Assembly: GCF_009377235.1 (NCBI RefSeq)
Contig: NZ_VMNX01000018.1
Span: 1 to 64,000 of the forward strand
Direction of reading: 5' to 3'
Source: Streptomyces acidicola
Lineage (GTDB): Bacteria; Actinomycetota; Actinomycetes; Streptomycetales; Streptomycetaceae
Length of the DNA: 64,000 nucleotides
Shown here: in pieces, positions 16,327-25,738 of the stretch
How positions within the stretch are numbered: position 1 is the first letter of the stretch
Layout: every line of letters begins with the position of its first letter
The notes under the pieces: model-generated
Databases searched by the model: none
Seen by the model: only the letters and a program-made list of their open reading frames with translations
What the model was told of the DNA's origin: nothing
Position numbers and translations under genes: made by a program

Positions 16327-16995
16327 ATGCAGTACCGACCGCTCGGCCGCACCGGCGTCCAGGTCAGCCCGCTGTGCCTGGGTGCGATGATGTTCGGCCC
16401 CTGGGGCAACGAGGACGAAGCAGACTCGGTGCGGATCATCCACCGTGCCCTCGACGCAGGCATCAACTTCGTCGACACCGCGGACGTGTACTCCGCCGGC
16501 GTCTCGGAGGAGATCGTCGGCAAGGCGCTCAAGGACCGCCGCGAGGACGTGTTCCTGGCGACCAAGTTCTTCATGCCGATGGACCAGGACGACCCCAACC
16601 AGCGAGGCGGGTCGCGGCGATGGATCATCCGAGAGGTCGAGAACTCCCTGCGGCGCCTGGACACCGATCACATCGACCTCTACCAGGTACACCGCCCCAG
16701 CCCGGACACGGACGTGGCCGAGACCCTCGGCGCCCTCACCGACCTCGTGCACCAGGGCAAGGTCCGCTACATCGGCTCCTCGTCCTACTCCGGCTCCCAG
16801 ATCGTCGAGGCTCAGTGGACCTCGCGGGAGCGGCACCTGGAGCGGTTCGTGACCGAGCAGCCGCCGTACTCGATCCTGGTCCGTGGCATCGAGGAGGACG
16901 TGCTCCCCACCGTGCGCCGCCACGGCATGGGCATCCTCACCTACACAGAGCCAGCGCGTGGAAGTGTTCGACGTGAATCGACCCGATCGAACTGA
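16327..16995 (+). pseudogene. Aldo/keto reductase cut short by IS110 sequence
   Basis: The first 208 codons are a normal AKR11-type (voltage-channel-beta-like) reductase: LGRTGVQVSPLCLGAMMFG, DTADVYSAGVSEE, LATKFF and YQVHRPSPDTD are intact. At GMGILTY (about 16950) similarity stops, and the frame runs 15 codons into IS110-derived DNA before TGA. About 120 C-terminal residues, including the NADPH-binding loop, are missing, so the product cannot be functional. The XRE regulator upstream was probably its controller. Confidence 0.8.
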
Positions 16996-17460
16996 CCGTC
17001 GCAGGCGTGGGAAATCGGATCTGCTTGATGCTCAGAACGCGGCCCGGTCAGTGCTGAGGGGGCGGACGCGCGCGCAGGCCAAGTCGGGTAACGGTCCGGT
17101 GCAGATGGCCCGGATGTACAAGCTCGCCAAGGTCTCGGCCGTCAAGGCCCGCACCCAGGCGATCAACCAGCTCAAGGCTGTCCTCGTGATTGCCGACCCG
17201 AGCCTGCGGGAAAAACTGGCCGGTCTGGGCAATGCGGAACTCTTCCGCACCTGCGCACGGCTTGCCGACGACTCCAGAGACGAGGACGTGGACGGCGGGG
17301 AGACAGTGTTGCAGGCCACCCGTATGACGCTGTGCTGGCCCGGCGCATCGGGCAGCTCACCGAGCAGATCCAGGACCTGGAAGGCCGTCCGGCCCGGATC
17401 GCGGAGCGTCACTCCCCGCAGTTGCCGACCGTGGTGGGTATCGAGCGGGCCCGTGCCGCA
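16950..17460 (+). mobile_element. IS110-family transposase remnant
   Basis: A frame joined to the cut reductase reads VFDVNRPDRTDRRRRGKSDL then LDAQNAARSVLRGR. This is the end of the DEDD (RuvC-like) domain of IS110 transposases, followed by the expected KAKTQAINQL-type helix (AVKARTQAINQLKAVLV). It stops at about 17320; the continuation (LARRIGQLTEQIQDLE, PQLPTVVGIE) is in another frame from about 17332. The N-terminus, the Ser-containing C-terminal domain and element ends are absent. From 17460 to 17640 I recognise nothing. Confidence 0.75.
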
Positions 17461-17734
17461 ACGTGTCCAGGCCCTGCTGCTGCCGGAGCCTGCGGCCCCA
17501 CGCGGAGGTGTCCGGTGCGCCGGTGTCATCTCCTTGGCGGGGACGCTGGTCGTCGCGGCGCTGGCGGCTCTCGCGCCGGCGTACGGGCTGCACGAGTCGA
17601 GACCGCGCAGCAGACCGACCCCGATGTTCTGAGCGCAGTCGAAGCACTGTAGGGACTGGAAGGTCACAGGGCCACGAGCAACAAAGCGAAACGGCCCTCC
17701 AGTTGACCTGATGAGCCGTCACGAGAGTTCGAGG

Positions 17735-18805
17735 CTAGAGATTCAGCAGGTCGCCGATCCCGCGGGATTCGGCCTCGGAGTTGACCCGATCGGCTACAGC
17801 GACGTCGAGGATCGACATGCCGAACGGGTTGCTGATGACGATGTCGGCTTCGCTGCGGCGCCCAGGGTGGCGCCCGATCACGATGTCACCCAGGGTGGCG
17901 TCGACCTGCTTGGTGCGTGCTTGTGGGCTGACTCCCGTCCTCGGTTCGCCGTCGGGGCCCAGAAGGGTGCCGGCTCGGTGCATCCGGCCGAGCAGACGTC
18001 GCGGGTCGTCGCGCACGAGTCCCCAGTCGTCCACCACGACGAGGTCGGCGTCCAGTACGGCTGCCTCGGTGAGGTCATCCAGGGAGACGTGCGCGACCAG
18101 GGTCCCGGGCTTGAGCCAGTCAGGCTCGATGTATCCCTGCGTGACGGTGGTCACGGGGACGACCAGGTCCGCTCCGGCCACGCAGCCCCGGGCACCATCC
18201 ACGGCCTTCGCGGTGACCCGCTCTCCACCCGGGAGCTTCTTGACGAAGTCCAGGAAACTCTGGGCGCGGCCCGGCGAGATGTCGTAGGCGACGACCTCGT
18301 TGAGTGTGGGGAGGGTGTTCAGGAGCAGAGAGGCGTGGGCTTGTGCCAGGGTTCCGCAGCCGAGGAACGCCACGGCGCGCGGGGCTTCGCATGCGAGGTG
18401 CCGTGCGGCGAGGGCGGTGACCGCCGCGGTGCGCATGGCGCTGATGTAGGCGGCTTCCATGAGAGCGACGGGCCGTGCGGTCTCCTGGTCCAGGAGCAGG
18501 GTGAAGCCCTGCGAGCGGGGTATGCCGCGGTCGGGGTTGGCGAGACTTGCGTTGATCGTCTTCAGGCCGATGATCGAGCGCGTGTCGGTGGTCAGTGCCC
18601 CGGGCATGGCCAGGCAGCGGGCGGATGCGCCCTCGGGCGTGGTCCAGCCGAGGTAAGCCTCCTCGGGGAGGATCGACTGGCCCTCGCTGTGCAGGACGAG
18701 CGCGTCCGAGACCGCCTCGACGATGTCGACGTTTCGGGCGGCTTCGATGACATCAGCTCGGGTCAGGTAGCGGAACGTGCTGTCGGGGTACTGCTCGAAA
18801 TCCAC
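17735..18805 (-). CDS. sbnB: SbnB-like dehydrogenase for L-2,3-diaminopropionate synthesis
   Basis: This 356-residue ornithine-cyclodeaminase/mu-crystallin-family protein is closest to SbnB. SbnB oxidatively hydrolyses N-(1-amino-1-carboxyl-2-ethyl)-glutamate (ACEGA) with NAD+, releasing L-2,3-diaminopropionate (Dap), 2-oxoglutarate and NADH. The Rossmann motif FLGCGTLAQAH is at about 148-158. SbnB-type landmarks are present (ILPEEAYLGW, LKTINASLANPDRGIPRSQG). In staphyloferrin B synthesis both products are used: Dap as amine, 2-oxoglutarate as an acyl unit. The GTG at 18805 follows AGGAG. The gene is last in the operon, 60 bp after sbnH, rather than second as in staphylococci. Confidence 0.85.
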   Translation of the reverse strand: MDFEQYPDSTFRYLTRADVIEAARNVDIVEAVSDALVLHSEGQSILPEEAYLGWTTPEGASARCLAMPGALTTDTRSIIGLKTINASLANPDRGIPRSQGFTLLLDQETARPVALMEAAYISAMRTAAVTALAARHLACEAPRAVAFLGCGTLAQAHASLLLNTLPTLNEVVAYDISPGRAQSFLDFVKKLPGGERVTAKAVDGARGCVAGADLVVPVTTVTQGYIEPDWLKPGTLVAHVSLDDLTEAAVLDADLVVVDDWGLVRDDPRRLLGRMHRAGTLLGPDGEPRTGVSPQARTKQVDATLGDIVIGRHPGRRSEADIVISNPFGMSILDVAVADRVNSEAESRGIGDLLNL

Positions 18806-18865
18806 GGGAATCTCCTGAAGTCCTGCTGGATGGGAAGGGCTGACCGCCCAGGGGGCGGTGATCGG

Positions 18866-20062
18866 TCAGGGCAGGTAGTGGTGTTCGGGGTGAGGGTGGC
18901 TGAGGAAGTCGTGGTGGGAGATCTCCCAGCCGTAGGCACCGGCGTGGGTGAAGACCAGGACGTCTCCGGGGCGGGCTCGTTCTACGGGTACGTCGCGGGC
19001 CAGGACGTCCTTGGGTGTGCACAGCTCCCCGACGACGGTGACGGGCTCACGGTAGGTCTCGGGGCGTGGGGTGGGCAGGTGCCACGAGTCGGTCTCGACC
19101 AGGGTGAAGGGATGGCTGTGCTGCCAGGAAGAGGGAAGCCGGAACTGGTGCGTGCCTCCGCGCACGATCAGGTATGTGGTCTGATGGTTGGTCTTCACGT
19201 CGAGGATCTCGGTGGCGTAGTAGCCGCACGCAGCGGTCAGGAAGCGACCGCACTCGAAGTCGATCTCTCGCCAGTGCTCGGGGAAGGTGTCCGCCACCAG
19301 GGCGCCGAGGCCCTCGGTGAACTGTTCCCATTCGAACTGGGCATCCAGGTCGCCATAGTTGATACCGATGCCGCCGCCTACGTTGAGGACCTCGCACGTG
19401 ATGTCGAACTCGCGTTCCCACCCCTCGACCTTGCGTCGGTAGAGGTCGAGCATCTCCAAATGTGCTGGTGAGGAGAGGCTGTTGGAGAGCGAGTGGAGGT
19501 GGAATCCGATCAGACGGATGCCGGGGGCGTCCTTGGCGAGCTTGACCGCGGAGGGCAGAGCGGATTCGTCGATACCGAACTGGGTGGGCCTGCCGGCCAT
19601 CGCCAAGGTCGCGGAGGGGAACGGGCCGCGTAGGTTGACCCTGAGCAGGATGTCGCAGTCGCGGCCCTTCTCCGTGGCGATCGCGGAAACGCGGTGCAGT
19701 TCGAGTTCGCTCTCCACGTGCAGTCGTGTCACGCCCGCATCGAGGGCCTGCGCGATCTCCTGTTCGGTCTTGGCCGGGCCGCCGAAGATGACAGGGATGT
19801 CGCTGTCGACGGCCCGTGCCTTGGCCACCTCGCCACCTGAAGCCACTTCGAAGCCCGCCACCAGTGGTGCCAGTGCCTCCAGCACGGGGGCCTGGCTGTT
19901 GGCTTTCATCGCGTAGAACATGTGGCAGCGGTCGGGCAAGAGCGCCGTCAACCGGGTGACGTGGGCGCGCAGGGCGTCCAGGTCGTATGCGAAGAAGCAG
20001 ACAGGTTCGGGGCGTGTGCCGCTCTCCTTGGCCAGCCGTACGACAGAGTCGGGAAGGATCAT
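18866..20062 (-). CDS. sbnH: SbnH-like PLP-dependent decarboxylase
   Basis: This 398-residue fold-type III (alanine-racemase-like) decarboxylase is related to ornithine/diaminopimelate decarboxylases. PLP lysine is Lys53 in FYAMKANSQAP. The phosphate-binding GGG is in LNVGGGIGINYG, and the C-terminal GELCTPKDVLARD contains the Cys and Asp of the active site. SbnH decarboxylates the citryl-Dap intermediate to the diaminoethane form. ATG 20062 was preferred to ATG 20077: GGGAGA stands seven bases before it, and it overlaps the sbnG stop as ATGA. Confidence 0.87.
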   Translation of the reverse strand: MILPDSVVRLAKESGTRPEPVCFFAYDLDALRAHVTRLTALLPDRCHMFYAMKANSQAPVLEALAPLVAGFEVASGGEVAKARAVDSDIPVIFGGPAKTEQEIAQALDAGVTRLHVESELELHRVSAIATEKGRDCDILLRVNLRGPFPSATLAMAGRPTQFGIDESALPSAVKLAKDAPGIRLIGFHLHSLSNSLSSPAHLEMLDLYRRKVEGWEREFDITCEVLNVGGGIGINYGDLDAQFEWEQFTEGLGALVADTFPEHWREIDFECGRFLTAACGYYATEILDVKTNHQTTYLIVRGGTHQFRLPSSWQHSHPFTLVETDSWHLPTPRPETYREPVTVVGELCTPKDVLARDVPVERARPGDVLVFTHAGAYGWEISHHDFLSHPHPEHHYLP

Positions 20063-20847
20063 CGGGAGTTCTCCCATTGGGTCGCGGCGGTGCGGTGCTC
20101 CTCAAGGTGGGCGGACAGTGCCCGGAAGGCCAGACCCCGCTCCTCTCCCAGAACGAACGCACGGACGCCCGCGCGCGACCATGCCGTGTGGTCTTCCTCG
20201 GCCCGCGGTATGGCGCAGAAGGGGACGCCGGCCTCGTCGCAGGCGGCGTGGATCTTCTCGACGGCTTCGCGCACCGTCGGATGCCGCGTCTGCCAGGGCA
20301 CCCCGTACGACTGGGAGAGGTCGGCCGCACCTTCCAGAATGAGGTCGAGGCCGCTGGTGAGGATTTCGGGGAGGTTGTCGACGCCTTCGGCGTCCTCGAT
20401 CATGCCGACGACCATCGTTTCCTCGTTGGCCTTGCCGAGATAGCCGGCCAGGTTGATCCGCCCGAAGCCCGGTACGCGGCCGCCGTTCAGGCTGCGCATG
20501 CCCTCAGGGGCGTACTTGGCGGCGCGGATCGCGGCGTCGGCGTCGGCTCGGGTACGCACGTGCGGGACGACGATGCCCATGGCTCCGGCGTCGAGTGCTT
20601 TGAGGATGAGGCCCGGCGCGGCTTCGGGGACGCGGACGAAAGGGGTGAGGTCGACGGCCTCGGCCGCCCTGATCAGGTGTTCCAGCTGCTGTGGGTCGAC
20701 GAGGGCGTGTTCGCTGTCGAGGATCACGAAGTCGTATCCCGCGCAGCCGATCATCTCGACCACAGTGGGGTCGGGGATGGAGCAGAACAGCCCGTAGACG
20801 GAGGTTCCGGCGGCGAGTTTCGCCTTGACGGCGTTGGGGCGGAGCAC
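20059..20847 (-). CDS. sbnG: SbnG-like citrate synthase (HpcH/HpaI aldolase fold)
   Basis: This 262-residue protein has the HpcH/HpaI aldolase fold: DFVILDSEHALVD near the N-terminus, VPHVRTRADADAAIRAAKY, GMIEDAEGVDNLPEIL with the metal-binding Glu, and EGAADLSQSYG with the metal-binding Asp. SbnG makes citrate from oxaloacetate and acetyl-CoA independently of the TCA-cycle enzyme, so siderophore synthesis can continue when iron-dependent metabolism is depressed. Annotation as a generic aldolase would miss this; the assignment rests on context between sbnF and sbnH. GTG start; three bases separate it from the sbnF stop. Confidence 0.85.
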   Translation of the reverse strand: MLRPNAVKAKLAAGTSVYGLFCSIPDPTVVEMIGCAGYDFVILDSEHALVDPQQLEHLIRAAEAVDLTPFVRVPEAAPGLILKALDAGAMGIVVPHVRTRADADAAIRAAKYAPEGMRSLNGGRVPGFGRINLAGYLGKANEETMVVGMIEDAEGVDNLPEILTSGLDLILEGAADLSQSYGVPWQTRHPTVREAVEKIHAACDEAGVPFCAIPRAEEDHTAWSRAGVRAFVLGEERGLAFRALSAHLEEHRTAATQWENSR

Positions 20848-20850
20848 GGC

Positions 20851-22671
20851 TCAGGCCTCCCGTATTGCACGAGGACCGTGCAGGGGGTTGGGGACACTGT
20901 GGAGTCGCAGTTCGGTGTCCGGCAGCAGACGACGGGCTGTGAGCTGTTCGACATCGAGCTGCGGCTTGGACACGTCGAACAGCGCGAACCTGTCGGCCAG
21001 TTCGGGGAACTTCGCCTGATAGGCGGCGATCGCGGCTCGGACCTCGCTCCAGAACTCCTCTTCGGCGTAGTCGTAGACGTCGTCCAGGAACATGGCCAGC
21101 TCACCGAGGTTGATGAAGAAGAAGGCGTCCAGGAAGAAGTCCGCGACCAGGTCGAGGTCGTCGGTCTCCACGAAGGAGTTGCGGTTCGCGTGGTAGCTGG
21201 GAGTGGAAGCCAGCTCGGGGGCGGTGGCCGGATCGGCCAGGTGCGCACGGGAGAACCGGACACCGTCGTGGAAGTCCCGCAGGACGACCCGAGTGGGGCG
21301 ACCCTGGTCGTGGACAAGGGCCATGTTCTGGGCGTGCGACTCGATGGCGATGCCGTGCCCCTGCAGGAAGTGGATCAAGGGCGTGACGCTGACCTCGAGC
21401 AGTTGCTTGACCCACTCCCGGATTCCCCAACGGCGTACCCACGGGTCGATCAGCGGGGTGCCGTCGAGCTCGCGGGCGATGAGCCCGGTGTACGGCACTG
21501 CCCTCTCGCTCGGGTCGAGCCTGCCGTCCAGGGTCTCGCGCCAGATGCAGCCGAGCCTGCCGTAGGTCCGCTCCCGCACGAGTTCGGAGACCGGCTCGGG
21601 GGCGACCGCGACGCCGCGCACCTCGCCGAGCAAGATGACCCGCAGGTCGTCTCGGAGGTACGGGTCCGACGCGACGATCCCACGCAGCCAGTCCGAGACG
21701 GCGGGCGCGTTGGTGACCGTGTGGGGGGCCAGGCCTCTGCTGGTGGAGGTGTTGAGGATGGAAAGCGACAGCTTCATGTAGTCGCGATGCGGGGCCTCTT
21801 GGCAGGCCATCGTGCGGATGGACTGCTGGGCGAGGTGGGCGTGGGGGTCCGTGCCGAGAGCGACGATCTTCCGGTCTCGGATGTGCGCGGCGAAGGGGAC
21901 GGCGACTGCCTCACGCCACTGCCACGGATGCACGGGCAGCAGCTCGTACTCCTCGGGACGAAGGACAGCTTGGTCCAGCTCTTGCCGGAAGGCGTCCCAC
22001 GCCGGTCCGAGCTGACCGCGCAGATACGCGCCGTCAAGCGTGCTGGACGAGACGGCGGTGGTCAGGCTGCGGTGCGCGGCGATCCACAGAGGCCGTACGG
22101 GCTGGGCGAACTCCGGTCCGAAGGCGAGGTGGTCCTCCAGGTCGAATCCGACTCGGGACTTATAGGCAGGGTGATACGGATGTCCGTCCATCACCATGCC
22201 TTCCAGTACGTCGTAGTCGGCCTCGGCCAGACGTCCGTCCCGTTCCTCCCGGGCGCACTGGGCGACGGCGTCCTTCACCAGCGTCTCCTCCAGCTCACGG
22301 GAGAAGCCCTCGATGCGCTCGTCCGTGACCCCACCGAGGTGCTCGCGGATCTCGGTGAGGAAGCCGGTCAGCGAGGCAGCCTCGCTTTCGCCGTTCTCCG
22401 AGACTCGGAGGAGAGGATCACGAACAATCCTGGTGCGGGCGAAGCCGTAGGCCGGATCACCAAGGGTGAAGACGTACCGCACCGGTCGTCCCTGGGCGTC
22501 GACGCCGTCGACCGCCGACCGGCCGTCCGCCTCGGAGCGTGCTTTGAGCACGCCTTCGTACAGCAGTGATTCGAGAAGCTGGCGGAATATCCTGCGGCGT
22601 ACCGTGGGCAGGTGGTGGGAGCGCAGCGCACGCTGCACCAGGGCGAGATTCGGGCTGAAGGTCTGGATCAC
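20851..22671 (-). CDS. sbnF: NIS siderophore synthetase, SbnF-like
   Basis: This 606-residue NRPS-independent siderophore synthetase (IucA/IucC family) adenylates a carboxylate and condenses it with an amine. Conserved blocks are present: HPYHPAYKSRVGFDLEDHLA (phosphate/substrate loop), LLPVHPWQW, and IESHAQNMALV with VLRDFHDG, which hold ATP and Mg2+. The C-terminal FhuF-like segment is present. SbnF-type (type C) enzymes couple a second Dap to an already monoamidated citryl intermediate. Start GTG 22671 overlaps the sbnE stop by four bases. A longer open frame upstream lies wholly inside sbnE and was discarded. Confidence 0.87.
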   Translation of the reverse strand: MIQTFSPNLALVQRALRSHHLPTVRRRIFRQLLESLLYEGVLKARSEADGRSAVDGVDAQGRPVRYVFTLGDPAYGFARTRIVRDPLLRVSENGESEAASLTGFLTEIREHLGGVTDERIEGFSRELEETLVKDAVAQCAREERDGRLAEADYDVLEGMVMDGHPYHPAYKSRVGFDLEDHLAFGPEFAQPVRPLWIAAHRSLTTAVSSSTLDGAYLRGQLGPAWDAFRQELDQAVLRPEEYELLPVHPWQWREAVAVPFAAHIRDRKIVALGTDPHAHLAQQSIRTMACQEAPHRDYMKLSLSILNTSTSRGLAPHTVTNAPAVSDWLRGIVASDPYLRDDLRVILLGEVRGVAVAPEPVSELVRERTYGRLGCIWRETLDGRLDPSERAVPYTGLIARELDGTPLIDPWVRRWGIREWVKQLLEVSVTPLIHFLQGHGIAIESHAQNMALVHDQGRPTRVVLRDFHDGVRFSRAHLADPATAPELASTPSYHANRNSFVETDDLDLVADFFLDAFFFINLGELAMFLDDVYDYAEEEFWSEVRAAIAAYQAKFPELADRFALFDVSKPQLDVEQLTARRLLPDTELRLHSVPNPLHGPRAIREA

Positions 22672-24398
22672 CGGGCCACCTCGTAGATCGGGTTGGGCAG
22701 GAGGACGTAGGACGGGTGCTCGCTGCTCTTGGCGAGGCGACTGGAGAGATTGGCCTTGGCCGGGAGCGTGTCCGCCGCCGCGAGGGCCTTGGCGGACGCG
22801 CCCAGCCGGGCCGCGAGGACGCGGCGGACCACGGACCACAGACGGGACTCGTCATGGCCGGTGTAGTACCCGAGGACGTGCACCAGGTGGCCGAGGTGAT
22901 TGGTCACGGCGTAGTACCGAAGCCGGTGCCAGGCCTCGTCATGGCTGTACAGCAGGGTGCTGCGCGGCTCCAGGGCTCGACCTGCGGGGGTCCGGCCGCG
23001 GTTTTCGCGGCTCAGGCTCACACCTTCCATGTCCCGTACGTAGAACTGGGTCGGCCGGCCTTGGTCGAGGTGGACCAGGGAGTTCTGTACGTGCGCCTCG
23101 AAGCTGATTCCGGTGGTGTCGAAGACGTCGAGCAGTGGAACGAGGGAAATCTCCAGGTACTGGGCCAACCATTGGGCCACGCCATCGAAAGGCAGTGGTC
23201 CCATGGGTACCCCGTAGGCCTCACGGACGTGGCCGATGAGATGGGGCTCGGCCCCGTCCGCCCCTGTTTCCAGCAGGCCGGCCACGACCTGAGGTGCTTT
23301 GCCGTTGGACGCGAAGGGGTTCTCCCGGAAGAGAACCGTGGTGTCCGCGGCCAGTTCCTCGTCGGCGAGGCCCAGCGCCCCTGTTTCGATCAGCACGTGG
23401 AAACCGGGGTAGTTCCACTCGGGTCGGCACCGGGTCACCAAGGCGCTGGCGTCGAGGGCACGTTGTGTCTGATCGGTCGGGTTGTTCCGAACGAAGTTGG
23501 TGATGCGGACGTGCAGGGGGAGCTTCCACGCGGTCGTGAAGTCGGGGTCGCACACCGTTCGTACGGAAGAGGTGGGGTAGACAGCCGGGCCGAGCGGGCC
23601 GAGGTCGGTGATGTCGCCGGCCTCCACCCATGCGCGGAACCGGGGCTGTCGCAGCAGGTAGGCGGCCTGCCACGGGTGAACGGGCAGCAGCGTGGCTTCG
23701 TCGGTTCCGCCTCTCGAAGCCGTCTGTGCCTGAGCTGTCAACTCGGCGGGCAGCCAATCGCCGTCGGCGACTCGGCGGGAGCGGAGCAGGCGCGGGGCGA
23801 CGGCGAAGTAGTGGAGGGCGAAGTCCGCACCCAACTCAGGTGCATAGGCGACCAGTTCGGCGTCATTGAAGCCCTCGGCGCTCTTCGGTGTGGGGTGGAG
23901 AGGGTGGCCCATGAGCAAGGACTGTTCCGCGTGGCGCGTCAGTGCGTGCCTCTGGTGGGGAGTGGGCCGGGGCCCGCGTCCGCGCTCCAGGTAACGCGCG
24001 GTGCGCTCGACGCTGTTGTCGACCTGGGCGGAGAGTTCCGTCTGGGTATCGCTGTCGGCGCCGAGCTGGGCCGACAGCTCACCCAGGAGGATGCCGACGA
24101 GAAGGCGGTGATCCACCGGACGCGTCGAGGTCTCCTCCGCGTCGGTGAGCCGGAGTTCGCTTCCGAAGACGTGGTGCCCCATAGGTGACCAGTGCAGGAT
24201 GCTGCCGGTCAGCACGTGGCCGGAGGACGGCAGGAGCAGGCGGAACTCCTTCTCGTCGGCGACTCTCGGGTCGCGTATCCCCGTCTCGGAGAGAAACGAG
24301 TTGAGTAGACGCTGCGTGGACCCCGCCTCGGCTTGGTCCCGAGCGCCCGGTCGGATCGATGAGGCGACGGAGGGCTCGTGGGTACGGGTCCGGGTCAT
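22668..24398 (-). CDS. sbnE: NIS siderophore synthetase, SbnE-like (type A)
   Basis: This 576-residue IucA/IucC-family enzyme shows the type A (citrate-specific) pattern: HWSPMGHHVFGSEL, MGHPLHPTPKSAEGF, VYPTSSVRTV, ISFEAHVQNSLV and DEAWHRLRYYAVTNHLGHLV all align in order with SbnE as I recall it. SbnE performs the first condensation, citrate with Dap. ATG 24398 is chosen because GGGGAGAAG precedes it at good distance; upstream in-frame codons run into the exporter gene region. It follows the exporter gene by 41 bp and overlaps sbnF, so it is part of the same transcript. Confidence 0.9.
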   Translation of the reverse strand: MTRTRTHEPSVASSIRPGARDQAEAGSTQRLLNSFLSETGIRDPRVADEKEFRLLLPSSGHVLTGSILHWSPMGHHVFGSELRLTDAEETSTRPVDHRLLVGILLGELSAQLGADSDTQTELSAQVDNSVERTARYLERGRGPRPTPHQRHALTRHAEQSLLMGHPLHPTPKSAEGFNDAELVAYAPELGADFALHYFAVAPRLLRSRRVADGDWLPAELTAQAQTASRGGTDEATLLPVHPWQAAYLLRQPRFRAWVEAGDITDLGPLGPAVYPTSSVRTVCDPDFTTAWKLPLHVRITNFVRNNPTDQTQRALDASALVTRCRPEWNYPGFHVLIETGALGLADEELAADTTVLFRENPFASNGKAPQVVAGLLETGADGAEPHLIGHVREAYGVPMGPLPFDGVAQWLAQYLEISLVPLLDVFDTTGISFEAHVQNSLVHLDQGRPTQFYVRDMEGVSLSRENRGRTPAGRALEPRSTLLYSHDEAWHRLRYYAVTNHLGHLVHVLGYYTGHDESRLWSVVRRVLAARLGASAKALAAADTLPAKANLSSRLAKSSEHPSYVLLPNPIYEVAR

Positions 24399-24439
24399 CG
24401 GATGCTTCTCCCCGCGCGGTCTGACATGTGGTCCTTCTT

Positions 24440-25738
24440 CTACGGGTGGGATCGACTGGCGGGTTGGGGGTCCGAGCCGACGTGGGTGCCGTCGCTGCGT
24501 GACGGCATGGGTGAGAGGGTGGCCCGCCAAGGCCTGGGGCGCGCCGCAGCCAGCGCGGCTGTGCCGACGAAGAGCAGGCCCAGGCCGCAGAACTGCCACA
24601 CGGAGTGCCCGAGCCCGGCGACCGCTGCCCCAAGCAGGGGGCCGAGGACTTGGCCGAAGCCCAGCACGCTCATCGTCAGGGCGAGGCAGGTGCCCCGGCC
24701 TGCGAAGGGGCTGCCCCTGCTGACCAGGTGCTGGATGGACGGCAGGAGCGCGGCGAAGCAGAAGCCCTGCAGCAGTCGAAGCGGAGTCAGCCACCCGGGC
24801 TCCCCGGGCACGGCCTGCAAGGCGACCGCCAGTCCGCAACCCAGCGCGGCGAAGGCGAAGTTGCGCTGCGGGCTACCGCGGTCGTTGCGACGCCCCCACC
24901 AAATGCCGCCGACGAGGGTAGCGGCCCAGGTGACTGCCTGGAGAACGCCCACCCACAGCGTCGCGGTACGCACCGAGTCGGTGATTTCCGCGATGCGCGG
25001 GGCGAAGATCACGACGAGGGCGTACACGCCGGCCTGGGCCGCCAGCCCGCCCACAAGCATCCGCCTGAGGTAACGGTCCTTCCAGAGGAGCCGTGCACCG
25101 CCCCGGACGGAGAGGTCTTCCGTCGGGGCCGCCTCGCCCTTGCCGCTCAATGTAGTGGCCTCGCGAAGGGCAGACAGCGAAAGCAGCGCCGACAGGACCA
25201 TGAGCGTGGCCACGCAGATGAAGAGCACATCGAAACCGAAGCCCACGGCCACCGCGCTGCCCACCAGCGGACCGGCGAGTGATCCGGCCGCCGTGGCACT
25301 CATCAGTCCGCCGAACGTGCGGCCCTGATGCTCCTCGCGCGCCATGGTGCTGGCGAAGGCCGCGTTGGCGGACACCACTCCGCCGAACAGGCCTTGGACG
25401 AAACGGAACACGACGAACTGGGCGGCTGTCTCAGCCCACGCCATCAGTCCTAGGGCCACAGCGAGTCCCAACTGGGCTCGCACAACCATGGACTTGCGCC
25501 CATAGCGGTCTCCGATCCGTCCCCACAGAGGACCGCTGACGATCTGGGCCGCCGCGGGCACCGCGAGGGCAAGGCTGGTCCACCAGGGCACAGCCGCCGA
25601 CGGAACGCCGAGACCGGCGAGATAGAACGGAAGGACCGGAACCACCGTCGTGAGGCCGCCCACGGCGACGAACTGGCCGAACCACAGCACAGCGAAGGCT
25701 TGGCGGTTCTCCTTCGCGCCCGCTACCGAGCCGGTCAC
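24440..25738 (-). CDS. sbnD: MFS siderophore exporter, SbnD-like
   Basis: This 432-residue, 12-helix major facilitator has MFS motif A in GRIGDRYGRKSMV after helix 2 and the exporter-type motif C region at SLAGPLVGSAV. Its location between sbnC and sbnE, as in staphylococci, makes siderophore export the obvious role; transport direction is inferred from context. GTG 25738 overlaps the sbnC stop (GTGA). The C-terminal 30 residues are hydrophilic and poorly conserved. Confidence 0.83.
   Translation of the reverse strand: MTGSVAGAKENRQAFAVLWFGQFVAVGGLTTVVPVLPFYLAGLGVPSAAVPWWTSLALAVPAAAQIVSGPLWGRIGDRYGRKSMVVRAQLGLAVALGLMAWAETAAQFVVFRFVQGLFGGVVSANAAFASTMAREEHQGRTFGGLMSATAAGSLAGPLVGSAVAVGFGFDVLFICVATLMVLSALLSLSALREATTLSGKGEAAPTEDLSVRGGARLLWKDRYLRRMLVGGLAAQAGVYALVVIFAPRIAEITDSVRTATLWVGVLQAVTWAATLVGGIWWGRRNDRGSPQRNFAFAALGCGLAVALQAVPGEPGWLTPLRLLQGFCFAALLPSIQHLVSRGSPFAGRGTCLALTMSVLGFGQVLGPLLGAAVAGLGHSVWQFCGLGLLFVGTAALAAARPRPWRATLSPMPSRSDGTHVGSDPQPASRSHP

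Noticed and set aside
17460..17640. A small membrane protein frame after the IS110 remnant
   Set aside because: A hydrophobic stretch (LAGTLVVAALAALAPAYG) exists, but there is no start with a ribosome site and neighbouring frames are equally open.
20059..20847. Annotation of sbnG as an aromatic-catabolism aldolase (HpcH)
   Set aside because: The fold is shared, but it is embedded between sbnF and sbnH with near-zero spacing and no aromatic genes are present.
19987..22569. An 860-codon plus-strand frame through the siderophore operon
   Set aside because: Composition is that of an antisense shadow of sbnF and neighbours; the minus-strand genes have clear families, starts and overlaps.
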